Shown here: piece after piece, positions 1 to 6,562 of the stretch | Layout: every line of letters starts with the position of its first letter | Position numbering within the stretch: position 1 is the stretch's first letter | Assembly (NCBI GenBank): GCA_023701085.1 | Contig: JAMPXR010000102.1 | Location: 1 to 8,180 of the forward strand | Length of the DNA stretch: 8,180 nucleotides | Direction of reading: 5' to 3' | DNA from: Ramlibacter sp. | Lineage (GTDB): Bacteria; Pseudomonadota; Gammaproteobacteria; Burkholderiales; Burkholderiaceae_C | The notes under the pieces: model-generated | What the model was told of the DNA's origin: nothing | The model's database searches: none | Seen by the model: only the letters and a program-made list of their open reading frames with translations | Position numbers and translations under genes: made by a program

Positions 1-159
1 CTGAAGGCCGCGCTGGCCGGCATCAAGGATTTCGACACCGGCGGCATCATCGGCGTGCCCGTCACCTTCAAGGGCAACTCGATCCCGGTGGGCCGCGTGT
101 ACCGCGCCGACATGAAGGCGCAGCGCATGGTGGCGGCGTCGGACTGGATCGCCCTGTAA
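1..159 (+). CDS. Liv-type ABC transporter periplasmic substrate-binding protein (C-terminal 52 residues only)
   Basis: The reading frame is open from base 1 and ends at TAA 157-159. The 52 visible residues include the stretches FDTGGIIGVPVTFKGNSIPVG and VYRADMKAQRM. These resemble the C-terminal lobe of the periplasmic binding proteins of the branched-chain amino acid (Liv/HAAT) transporter family. Such proteins capture a ligand in the periplasm and deliver it to an inner-membrane permease pair powered by two ATPases. The signal peptide and ligand pocket lie upstream of the window, so the substrate cannot be read. The LivF-type ATPase gene follows after 30 bp and a stem-loop, which supports the assignment. 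The family call is from fragment similarity and context; the ligand is unknown and need not be an amino acid. Confidence 0.75.
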   Translation: MKAALAGIKDFDTGGIIGVPVTFKGNSIPVGRVYRADMKAQRMVAASDWIAL

Positions 160-179
160 GCGGTCCACGCGCGGACCGC
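160..179 (+). other. Intercistronic stem-loop directly after the binding-protein stop codon
   Basis: GCGGTCC (160-166) pairs perfectly with GGACCGC (173-179), giving a 7-bp stem, mostly G-C, with the 6-base loop ACGCGC. It begins one base after the TAA and ends 10 bases before the LivF ATG. No T-run follows, so it is not a standard intrinsic terminator. Stem-loops at this position in binding-protein transporter operons often protect the upstream mRNA from 3' exonucleases and lower expression of the ATPase genes. That role here is inference. Confidence 0.55.
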
Positions 180-189
180 CGCCTTGACC

Positions 190-1008
190 ATGAACCCGCC
201 CCCGGTGGACCACGTCCTGGAGGTCAACAACATCGAGGTGGTCTACAACAAGGCCGTGCAGGCCTTGCGCGGCCTGTCGCTCGCGGTGCCGCGTGGGCGG
301 ATCGTGGCCCTGCTGGGAAGCAACGGGGCGGGCAAGTCCACCACCTTGAAGGCGATTTCGGGCCTGCTCGCGCTGGAGGACGGCGAGCTGGAGAACGGCA
401 CGATCACCTTCGACGGCGTTTCGACGGCCAGCTTCGCGCCGCAGCAGCTGGTACGGCGCGGGCTCAGCCACGTGCTGGAGGGGCGGCGCATCTTCGAGGA
501 CCTCACGGTGGAGGAGAACCTGGTGGCGGCCACCTACGCCCTGTCCGGGCGCTCGGGCGCCAGGCAGGATTTCGACCTCGTCTACGGCTATTTCCCTGTG
601 CTGCGCGAACGCCGCCGCGCCGTGGCCGGGTACCTGTCGGGCGGCGAACAGCAGATGCTGGCGATCGGGCGCGCGCTGCTGGCGCAGCCGAAGCTGATGC
701 TGCTGGACGAGCCTTCGCTGGGCCTGTCACCCAAGCTGGTCGAGGACATCTTCACCATCATCGCGCGGATCAACGCCGAGCGCGGCGTGTCCATGTTGCT
801 GGTCGAGCAGAACGCCACGCTGGCGCTGGCGGTGGCGCACGCCGGCTACATCATGGAAAACGGCAAGATCGTGATCGACGGCAGCGCGGAAAAGCTGGCG
901 GCGGACCCGGACGTGCGCGAGTTCTACCTCGGTGTCGGCGGCGGCGGCGAAGCGCGCAGCTTCCGCGAAATCAAGCATTACAAGCGGCGCAAACGCTGGC
1001 TGTCATGA
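190..1008 (+). CDS. livF: LivF-type ABC transporter ATP-binding protein
   Basis: This is the cytoplasmic ATPase subunit of a Liv/HAAT-type importer, which would pair with a LivG-type ATPase and two permeases not in this window. With the ATG at 190 it has 272 residues. Visible motifs are Walker A GSNGAGKST (43-51), the ABC signature LSGGE (149-153), and Walker B LMLLDEPS with D173 and E174. The usual switch histidine is replaced by glutamine in VEQN (Q207), which is normal for LivF proteins. E. coli LivF has about 237 residues; the excess is a Gly-rich linker and a basic tail ending FREIKHYKRRKRWLS (258-272). An in-frame TTG at 184 would add two residues, but ATG is the more likely start. No clear Shine-Dalgarno site precedes it, because the stem-loop occupies that space, so translation may be coupled to the upstream gene. 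The next gene starts 30 bp downstream. The gene symbol denotes family membership, not proof of leucine transport. Confidence 0.88.
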   Translation: MNPPPVDHVLEVNNIEVVYNKAVQALRGLSLAVPRGRIVALLGSNGAGKSTTLKAISGLLALEDGELENGTITFDGVSTASFAPQQLVRRGLSHVLEGRRIFEDLTVEENLVAATYALSGRSGARQDFDLVYGYFPVLRERRRAVAGYLSGGEQQMLAIGRALLAQPKLMLLDEPSLGLSPKLVEDIFTIIARINAERGVSMLLVEQNATLALAVAHAGYIMENGKIVIDGSAEKLAADPDVREFYLGVGGGGEARSFREIKHYKRRKRWLS

Positions 1009-1038
1009 CCCACTTCCGAAGCGCCCTGGTGAACTGAA

Positions 1039-2847
1039 ATGTCAGGCTCCCAGCTTCCCGAACTGACGCTGCCGCAGATGCTGCGGGAGCAGGCGCGCCG
1101 CCAGGGCGCGCGCATCGCCATTCGCCAGAAGGACTTCGGCATCTGGAAACCGCTGCGCTGCGACGCGTACTTCCAGCGCGCCTGCCATTTCGGGCTGGGA
1201 CTGCGCGCGCTCGGCCTGTCCGAGGGCGGCCATGTCGGCGTCATTTCGGAAAACCGCGTCGAATGGGTGCTGGCGCAGATGGGCGCGGGGCTGGTCGGCG
1301 CGGTCACCGTCGGCGTCTACCCGACCAGCCCCAGTCCCGAGGTGGCCTATGTGGTGGCGCATGCCGATGTCGAGGTGATGGTGTGCGAGGACCAGGAGCA
1401 GACCGACAAGGTGCTGGCCGCCCGGCACGAGCTTCCCAAGCTGCGGCACATCGTGATCGTCGAGACCAAGGGACTGCGCAGTTATCCTCCGCAGCTGCGC
1501 TCGATGATCACGGCGTTCGCCGAGGTGGAGCGCATGGGGGCCGCCTCGGGGGGCATGGCCGCGGTCGATCGGGCGCTGGCCGGCCAGGGGCTCGACGATG
1601 TGGGATTGATGATCTACACGTCCGGGTCCACGGGCAAGCCCAAGGGGGCGATGATCACCTACCGCAACATCCGCGGCGTGGTGCCCGGCATCGCCGAGCG
1701 GCTCGGCCTGTCGGCGGCCACCACGCACCTGTCCTACCTGCCGCTGTGCCACGTGGCCGAGCAGATGCTCAGCACCTTCGTGCCCGTGTACATCGGCTCG
1801 CAGGTCAACTTCGGCGAATCGATACGCACCGTCCAGGAAGACCTGCGCGAAATCGCCCCCACCATGTTCCTGGGCGTGCCGCGCATCTGGGAAAAGCTGC
1901 ACGCGTCCATCGCCATCAAGCTGCAGGAGACCGGCCCGCTGCGCCGGGCGCTGTTCGACCGCGCGTGGGCGATGTGCAAACCGCTCGCCGACAAGCCGCG
2001 CAGGAGCTGGAGCCTGGCGGAGCAATTGCGCTTCGGCCTGGCCTATTGGCTGGTGTTCCGCGCCTTGCAGCATTTCATCGGGCTGGGCCGCTGCGACATC
2101 GCCCTGACCGGCGCCGCGCCCATCCCGCCGGATGTGGTGCGCTTCTTCCGGGTGCTGGGCGTGCCGCTCATCGAGGTCTACGGCCTGACCGAGTCGACCG
2201 GCATGGTGACCGGGCACCGGCGCGACGAGGTCGTGGTCGGGACCGTCGGCGTGCCCACGCTGGGTGTGGAGCATCGCATCGGCCCGGACGGCGAGCTGCT
2301 GCTGCGCGGGGACATGGTGTTCGCCGGCTACTACAAGAGCCCGGAAGCGACGGAGGCGGCAGTGCGGGACGGCTGGCTGCACACCGGCGACGTGGTGCGC
2401 GAGGAGGGCGGCCAGTTGCGTGTCGTGGACCGGCTCAAGGACATCATGATCACGGCGGGCGGCAAGAACCTGACGCCTTCGGAGATCGAGAACGCCATGA
2501 AGGCCAGTCCCTATATCAAGGAATGCATCATCGTGGCCGATGCCCGCCGCTTCGTCGGCGCGCTGGTGCAGATCGACTACGAGACGGCGGGCAAGTGGGC
2601 CGAGGCGCGCCGCATTCCTTTCACCCATTTCCGCTCGCTCGCCGAGCACCCGCAGGTGCGCGAGCTGATCGAAAGCGAGATCGCCACGCGCAACTCACAG
2701 CTGGCGCCGGTGTCGCAGATCCGGCGCTTTCACCTGCTCACGAAAGAGCTGGACCACGACGACGGCGAAGTCACCGCCACCATGAAGGTGCGGCGGGCCA
2801 GCATCTACCAGGCCTACGCGCAAGAGATCGAGGCGCTGTACCGCTAA
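1039..2847 (+). CDS. Long-chain-type acyl-CoA synthetase (AMP-forming, ANL superfamily)
   Basis: The 602-residue product should activate a carboxylic acid with ATP to an acyl-adenylate and transfer it to CoA, acting in the cytoplasm or at the inner membrane face. The ATP/AMP-binding P-loop is YTSGSTGKPKG (193-203). The adenylate motif YGLTEST starts at Y381. HTGD has the ribose-binding aspartate at D451, and the hinge motif DRLKDIM (464-470) is followed by GGK. K583 in TATMKVRR fits the C-terminal catalytic lysine. The length and the C-terminal pattern fit the FAA1-like long-chain acyl-CoA synthetase group better than acetyl-CoA synthetases. No signal peptide or membrane segment is evident. 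It follows the LivF-type gene by 30 bp with only a weak ribosome-binding site, so co-expression with the transporter is likely. The context suggests it activates the imported acid. Chain length, or aromatic versus aliphatic substrate, cannot be told from sequence alone. Confidence 0.87.
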   Translation: MSGSQLPELTLPQMLREQARRQGARIAIRQKDFGIWKPLRCDAYFQRACHFGLGLRALGLSEGGHVGVISENRVEWVLAQMGAGLVGAVTVGVYPTSPSPEVAYVVAHADVEVMVCEDQEQTDKVLAARHELPKLRHIVIVETKGLRSYPPQLRSMITAFAEVERMGAASGGMAAVDRALAGQGLDDVGLMIYTSGSTGKPKGAMITYRNIRGVVPGIAERLGLSAATTHLSYLPLCHVAEQMLSTFVPVYIGSQVNFGESIRTVQEDLREIAPTMFLGVPRIWEKLHASIAIKLQETGPLRRALFDRAWAMCKPLADKPRRSWSLAEQLRFGLAYWLVFRALQHFIGLGRCDIALTGAAPIPPDVVRFFRVLGVPLIEVYGLTESTGMVTGHRRDEVVVGTVGVPTLGVEHRIGPDGELLLRGDMVFAGYYKSPEATEAAVRDGWLHTGDVVREEGGQLRVVDRLKDIMITAGGKNLTPSEIENAMKASPYIKECIIVADARRFVGALVQIDYETAGKWAEARRIPFTHFRSLAEHPQVRELIESEIATRNSQLAPVSQIRRFHLLTKELDHDDGEVTATMKVRRASIYQAYAQEIEALYR

Positions 2848-2857
2848 CGCGGCCGGT

Positions 2858-4144
2858 TCAGCGCGCGGCCCGCGGCGCTAGCCGCTCCACACCCAGGCCC
2901 TGGGTGTCCACCTCCGGCGCGCGCCCGGCGATGAGGTCCGCCACCACGCGCGCGCTGCCGCACGACAGGGCCCAGCCGCTGGAGCCGTGGCCCAGGTTCA
3001 GCCACAGCCCCGCAATCCCGCTGGGGCCGACCAGTGGCGGGCCATCCGGCAGCATGGGCCGCGCGCCTTTCCATTCCTGCACGGCCGCACCCGTGCTGGC
3101 CATGCGCGCGGCGCCGGGAAACCAGTCGTGCAGCACCTTGTACAGGGTCTGGATCGCGGCCGGATTCTTTTTCGCGAGCGATCCGCCGATCTCCGCGCTG
3201 CCCGCGACGCGCACGCGGTTGCCCAGCCGCGCGATCGCCACCTTGTAGCGTTCGTCCATCAGCGCGCTGCGGGGCGCGTTCATGGACTCGCGGATCGGGG
3301 CGCTGATGGAATAGCCGTACACCGGCGCCAGCGGAATCTGCAGCCCGAGCGGCCGCAGCAGCTCGGCGGAGTCCACACCCGAACAGACGACCACCGCGTC
3401 GAAAGCGCGCGTGACGGGCGCCCGCGCCTCCAGGCTCCAGACCGCGAGCGACGTGGGACGGGCCGGGTCCAGCGGACCGGCCGCGCTGTTGAACTCGAAG
3501 CTCACGCCCAGGGTCTGGGCCTCATTCTTGAGCAGCATCGCGAACTGCCGGCAGTTGCCCACTTCGTCGTCCGGCAGGTGGATGGCGCCGACGAACTCCA
3601 TGTCGGCATTGATGGCCGGCTCGATCAGGCGCGCCTCCTGTGCGCTCATTTCCTTGAAGGCCACGCCGGCGTCGCGCAGGACCTGCAAGCCCGGCTGCGC
3701 CAGCCTGCTGTCCCGCTCGCCGCGCAGCAGCACCAGGTAGCCGGCGCTGCGGTCGTACTCGAGCTGGAAATGCTCGGTGATCTCCTTCAGGCGCGTGTGG
3801 CTGTAGAACGCCAGGCGCTGCATGCAGGCGCGGTTGGCGGTGTAGGTGCCGAGGTCGCAGGACCGATACCAACGCCACATCCAGGCGAGGTCGTCGCGCG
3901 TCAGGGGCAGCGAGAAGCGCACCGGCGCGTGCTTGCGCATCGCGAAACTGGCGACCTTGGCCGCCATGCCGGGCGCCGCCCACGGCGTCACATAGCCGGG
4001 CGCGACCAGGCCGGCATTGGCGAAGCTCGCCTCCTCCGCGACGGAGGCCCGGCGTTCGAACACCGTGACCTGATGGCCGTCGACAGCGAGTTCGAAGGCG
4101 GTGGTGACGCCGACGATGCCGGCGCCGATGACGGCGACCCTCAT
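2858..4144 (-). CDS. dadA: DadA-like FAD-dependent D-amino-acid dehydrogenase
   Basis: The 428-residue product matches the length and layout of the DadA small-subunit family within the DAO/GlyOx-type FAD oxidoreductases. These deaminate D-amino acids to 2-oxo acids and ammonia and pass electrons to the respiratory chain at the inner membrane. The N-terminus is a Rossmann FAD-binding motif, GAGIVG (7-12), followed by an acidic strand-end residue, E30, in VTVFERR. Near it is the DadA-like stretch SFANAGLVAPGYVTPW. The C-terminus carries the second FAD-contact region, GHGSSGW (385-391), then CGSARVVADLIAGR. The ATG at 4144 lies 28 bp after the amidase stop, so the two genes probably form one transcription unit. 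A weak CGGAA precedes the start. The gene ends 10 bp from the stop of the convergent acyl-CoA synthetase. The family call is firm. It may act on other amines or D-amino acids than D-alanine, since no alanine racemase gene (dadX) is visible beside it. Confidence 0.85.
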   Translation of the reverse strand: MRVAVIGAGIVGVTTAFELAVDGHQVTVFERRASVAEEASFANAGLVAPGYVTPWAAPGMAAKVASFAMRKHAPVRFSLPLTRDDLAWMWRWYRSCDLGTYTANRACMQRLAFYSHTRLKEITEHFQLEYDRSAGYLVLLRGERDSRLAQPGLQVLRDAGVAFKEMSAQEARLIEPAINADMEFVGAIHLPDDEVGNCRQFAMLLKNEAQTLGVSFEFNSAAGPLDPARPTSLAVWSLEARAPVTRAFDAVVVCSGVDSAELLRPLGLQIPLAPVYGYSISAPIRESMNAPRSALMDERYKVAIARLGNRVRVAGSAEIGGSLAKKNPAAIQTLYKVLHDWFPGAARMASTGAAVQEWKGARPMLPDGPPLVGPSGIAGLWLNLGHGSSGWALSCGSARVVADLIAGRAPEVDTQGLGVERLAPRAAR

Positions 4145-4172
4145 CGCCGCGTTCCGAAGCTGAATGCGGGCT

Positions 4173-5540
4173 TCATGGATTCCCTGTCGTCGCGGCCAGC
4201 ACGATCTGCGCCTGCAGCGCGATGTTCAGAACCGTGTCGTCGCGCAGCGCGCCGTGCCAGATCATCAGGCCCACCGGCAGTTCGCCCGGCACGTGGCAGG
4301 GAATCGAGATGGCGCAGCCGTCCAGCATGTTGACCACGCTGGGGTTGCGCAGCAGCAGCGCGTTGACGCGAAAGAACTCCTCGTCGCGCGCGGCATCCTG
4401 GGCGGCGTCCGTGCCGCCGGCCGGCGCCACCTGGGCGATCGGCGGCGCCACGAGGGGGACGGTGGGCGACAGCACCGCGTCGAAGCCGCGCAGCGCGGCC
4501 TCGACGCGGGCGATCCAGTCGGCGCGGGCGCGCACGAGGTCGATGTATTCGTGGGCCTTCATCGCCGCGCCGCGTTCGATGCGGGTGCGCACGCGCGGGT
4601 CGTAGCGCTCGCCCTGGCGTGCCAGCAGGCGGGCGTGCCAGGCATAGCTTTCGGCGGCGGCGAATCCGCCGCTGGCCTGTATCGTGGCGAGGTCCGCGAT
4701 ATCGGGCAGTGCGATCTCCTCGATGCGGGCGCCCGCGGCGCGCAGGCGGCCCAGCGTGCGGTCGAACGCGCCGCCGACGGTGGCATCCATGCCGTCCAGC
4801 ATGTTCGTTCGCACCACGGCGAGCCGCCAGGCCGCGATCGGCAGCGGGCTGCGCGTGACCTGCCGCGCGGCCAGGATTTCGTGCGCGAGGATGGCGTCGC
4901 GCACGGACCGGGTCATGGCGCACACCGTGTCGAGCGTGGTCGACAGCGGCAGCGCCCCCTCGCGCGGCGTCAGCGCCGCCGTGTTCTTGAATCCCACGAT
5001 GCCGCACAGGGCCGCCGGGATGCGGATCGAGCCGCCGGTGTCCGAGCCCAGGCCGACGAATGCCGCACCGCTGGCCACCGAAACCGCCGCCCCCGAGGAC
5101 GAGCCGCCGGGAATGCGCGCGACGGCCGTGTCGGCGGGGTTGGCGGGTGTGCCGAAATGCGGGTTCGTGCCCACGCCCGAGAATGCGAACTCGCTCATGT
5201 TCGTGCGGCCCAGGACGACCGCGCCGGCCGCCTTCAGGCGGGCGACGGCCGGGCTGTCGAGCGTGACCGGCGGCGCGTCGGCCAGCGCCAGCGAAGCGGC
5301 CGCGGTGACCTGGCCCGCCACGTCGAACAGGTCCTTCACGGAAATGGCCAGGCCGGCCAGCGGCCGGGCGGCCAAGCCCGGGTTGCGCGCCGCATCACGC
5401 GCTTCTTCGAACGAGGTGCGCAGGAACGCCCGCTCGCACGCGGGCGACTGGGCGATGGCGATGGACGTTTCCATCTCGGCCTGCGCCGCGCCCGGGTGGG
5501 AAAGCAGGTTTTCGCGGGTGGCGATGAGGTCGGGACGCAT
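4173..5540 (-). CDS. Amidase-signature family hydrolase (GatA-related)
   Basis: This is a cytoplasmic-looking amidase of the amidase-signature (AS) family, which hydrolyses C-N amide bonds with a Lys-Ser-Ser triad. From the ATG at 5540 it has 455 residues, a usual length for the family. The triad is visible: K69 in LAISVKDLFD, S147 as the first serine of GGSSSG, and nucleophile S171 in SDTGGSIRIP. The 24-residue gap between the two serines matches the family. No signal peptide is seen. A GTG at 5555 is an alternative start adding five residues (MSTQL). I prefer the ATG because the GTG lies inside the rpsB promoter region, but neither start has a good Shine-Dalgarno site. GatA itself is unlikely, since no gatB or gatC is adjacent. 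The dadA-like gene follows by 28 bp, so a substrate that releases a D-amino acid is plausible but unproven. The real substrate is unknown. Confidence 0.83.
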   Translation of the reverse strand: MRPDLIATRENLLSHPGAAQAEMETSIAIAQSPACERAFLRTSFEEARDAARNPGLAARPLAGLAISVKDLFDVAGQVTAAASLALADAPPVTLDSPAVARLKAAGAVVLGRTNMSEFAFSGVGTNPHFGTPANPADTAVARIPGGSSSGAAVSVASGAAFVGLGSDTGGSIRIPAALCGIVGFKNTAALTPREGALPLSTTLDTVCAMTRSVRDAILAHEILAARQVTRSPLPIAAWRLAVVRTNMLDGMDATVGGAFDRTLGRLRAAGARIEEIALPDIADLATIQASGGFAAAESYAWHARLLARQGERYDPRVRTRIERGAAMKAHEYIDLVRARADWIARVEAALRGFDAVLSPTVPLVAPPIAQVAPAGGTDAAQDAARDEEFFRVNALLLRNPSVVNMLDGCAISIPCHVPGELPVGLMIWHGALRDDTVLNIALQAQIVLAATTGNP

Positions 5541-5561
5541 GAGCTGAGTAGACACGGCTTG

Positions 5562-5570
5562 TGCTAGAAT
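5562..5570 (+). promoter_or_regulatory. Probable rpsB promoter, extended -10
   Basis: TG at 5562-5563 followed after one base by TAGAAT (5565-5570) fits the extended -10 pattern TGnTAnnnT of sigma-70 promoters. Transcription would start near 5577. I find no good -35 hexamer at a 16-18 bp spacing (5541-5548 reads GAGCTGAG), which extended -10 promoters tolerate. Upstream contacts would fall on the first codons of the divergent amidase gene. Its location before the rpsB-tsf cluster supports the call. Confidence 0.6.
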
Positions 5571-5576
5571 TCTTCG

Positions 5577-5719
5577 GTTTTGCTGGGCGGCGCACGCGTG
5601 GTGCGTTCACCGCGGACCAGCGAGACGAAACGCGAATCCAACCCAACAAGGTGTTGTGGCTGCCTTTGACGGCGGCGGCAATTTCGGGCTGGATTTTAGA
5701 CCCAACCTTCAGGAACCCC
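5577..5719 (+). promoter_or_regulatory. Long 5' leader of rpsB, candidate regulatory RNA
   Basis: If transcription starts near 5577, about 143 nt are left untranslated before the S2 start. Two short hairpins can be drawn. CGCAC (5591-5595) pairs with GTGCG (5601-5605), with the alternative pairing GGTG (5600-5603) to CACC (5608-5611). CAACA (5644-5648) pairs with TGTTG (5652-5656) around the 3-base loop AGG. The Shine-Dalgarno element is at the far 3' end. In E. coli the rpsB-tsf leader mediates autoregulation by S2; whether this leader does so is inference. No convincing small ORF is seen. Confidence 0.4.
5711..5714 (+). promoter_or_regulatory. rpsB ribosome-binding site (AGGA)
   Basis: AGGA ends five bases before the ATG at 5720. 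It selects that ATG over the second methionine codon at 5732 and over in-frame upstream starts. Confidence 0.65.
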
Positions 5720-6472
5720 ATGTCCGCCACCATGCGTCAAATGCTGGAAGCCGGTGTCCATTTCGGCCACCAGACCCGCTTCTGGAACCCCAAGATGGCC
5801 CCGTATATCTTCGGCCATCGCAACAAGATCCACATCATCAACCTGGAAAAGACGCTGCCGCTGTTCCAGGAGGCGACCAAGTTCGTGCGCCAGCTCGCCG
5901 CCAACCGCGGCACCATCCTGATGGTGGGCACCAAGCGCCAGGCCCGCGAAACCGTCGCGGCCGAAGCCCGGCGCGCCGGTGTGCCCTTTGTCGACCAGCG
6001 CTGGCTGGGCGGCATGCTGACCAACTTCAAGACCGTCAAGACCTCCATCAAGCGCCTGAAGGACATGAAGACCCAGCAGGAAGCCGGGCTGGAAGCCATG
6101 AGCAAGAAAGAGCAGCTGATGTTCGCCCGCGAGATGGAAAAGCTCGAGAAGGACATCGGCGGCATCCAGGACATGAACAGCCTGCCCGACGCGATCTTCG
6201 TGATCGACGTGGGCTTCCACAAGATCGCGGTGTCCGAAGCCAAGAAGCTGGGCATTCCGCTGGTGGGCGTCGTCGACAGCAACCATTCGCCCGAAGGCAT
6301 CGATTACGTCATTCCGGGCAACGACGATTCGGCCAAGGCCGTCACGCTGTACGCCCGCGGCATCGCCGACGCCATCCTGGAAGGTCGCGCCAGCGCCGTG
6401 GCCGATGTCGTGAAGGCCGTCGCCGAAGGCAGCGACGAATTCGTGGAAGTGGACGAAGGCGAGCGCGCCTGA
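5720..6472 (+). CDS. rpsB: 30S ribosomal protein S2
   Basis: The 250-residue product is ribosomal protein S2, a head protein of the small subunit needed for S1 assembly and translation initiation. The N-terminal family signature [19 protein letters not shown] begins at M8. [10 protein letters not shown] spans 94-103, and the second signature region [14 protein letters not shown] is followed by GVVDSN (D186-N188) and [14 protein letters not shown]. coli S2 has 241 residues, so the length is normal. The lysine-rich middle ([17 protein letters not shown]) corresponds to the protruding coiled-coil. The start at 5720 is set by AGGA at 5711-5714. The frame stays open upstream to 5561, but that stretch is leader. 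An intrinsic terminator and tsf follow, the conserved bacterial order. Expression is probably driven by the extended -10 promoter at 5562-5570 and may be autoregulated through the leader. Confidence 0.98.
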   Translation: MSATMRQMLEAGVHFGHQTRFWNPKMAPYIFGHRNKIHIINLEKTLPLFQEATKFVRQLAANRGTILMVGTKRQARETVAAEARRAGVPFVDQRWLGGMLTNFKTVKTSIKRLKDMKTQQEAGLEAMSKKEQLMFAREMEKLEKDIGGIQDMNSLPDAIFVIDVGFHKIAVSEAKKLGIPLVGVVDSNHSPEGIDYVIPGNDDSAKAVTLYARGIADAILEGRASAVADVVKAVAEGSDEFVEVDEGERA

Positions 6473-6497
6473 GGGCTGCTTCGCACGCCGCACGTTC

Positions 6498-6520
6498 GGG
6501 GGCTTTCGGGCCCCCTTTTT
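6498..6520 (+). terminator. Intrinsic terminator/attenuator between rpsB and tsf
   Basis: GGGGGC (6498-6503) pairs with GCCCCC (6510-6515) in a 6-bp G-C stem with a 6-base loop, TTTCGG, followed at once by five Ts (6516-6520). This is a textbook intrinsic terminator shape. Because tsf follows 42 bp later without an obvious promoter of its own, it probably acts as a partial terminator that sets the S2 to EF-Ts ratio. A similar attenuating terminator is known between rpsB and tsf in E. coli. Confidence 0.85.
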
Positions 6521-6562
6521 ACAAGCGAACACCGATTCCAACTGACGATTACGAGGTAAGAA

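Noticed and set aside
184..189. TTG start for the LivF-type gene at 184
   Set aside because: It adds only two residues, has no better ribosome-binding site, and an ATG follows at 190.
808..810. Missing switch-loop histidine in the ATPase, suggesting an inactive protein
   Set aside because: Glutamine at this position, in VEQN, is the usual state in LivF proteins, so it is not a defect.
1042..2649. A 535-codon minus-strand open frame opposite the acyl-CoA synthetase, and a 661-codon plus-strand frame at 1263-3248
   Set aside because: The translations are rich in Arg, Gly, Ala and His without recognisable motifs. The synthetase frame has all expected catalytic motifs. Long shadow frames are common at high GC.
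5549..5554. TAGACA as a -35 element for rpsB (five of six matches to TTGACA)
   Set aside because: It lies only 10 bp from TAGAAT, too close for a sigma-70 promoter. An extended -10 explains the site better.
4164..5567. A 467-codon plus-strand open frame opposite the amidase
   Set aside because: Its translation is low-complexity and Arg/Gly-rich, and the minus-strand amidase has an intact triad in the expected order.
5561..5719. In-frame N-terminal extension of S2 upstream of 5720
   Set aside because: The S2 family N-terminus begins a few residues before [10 protein letters not shown], an AGGA site precedes 5720, and the promoter -10 lies inside the supposed extension.
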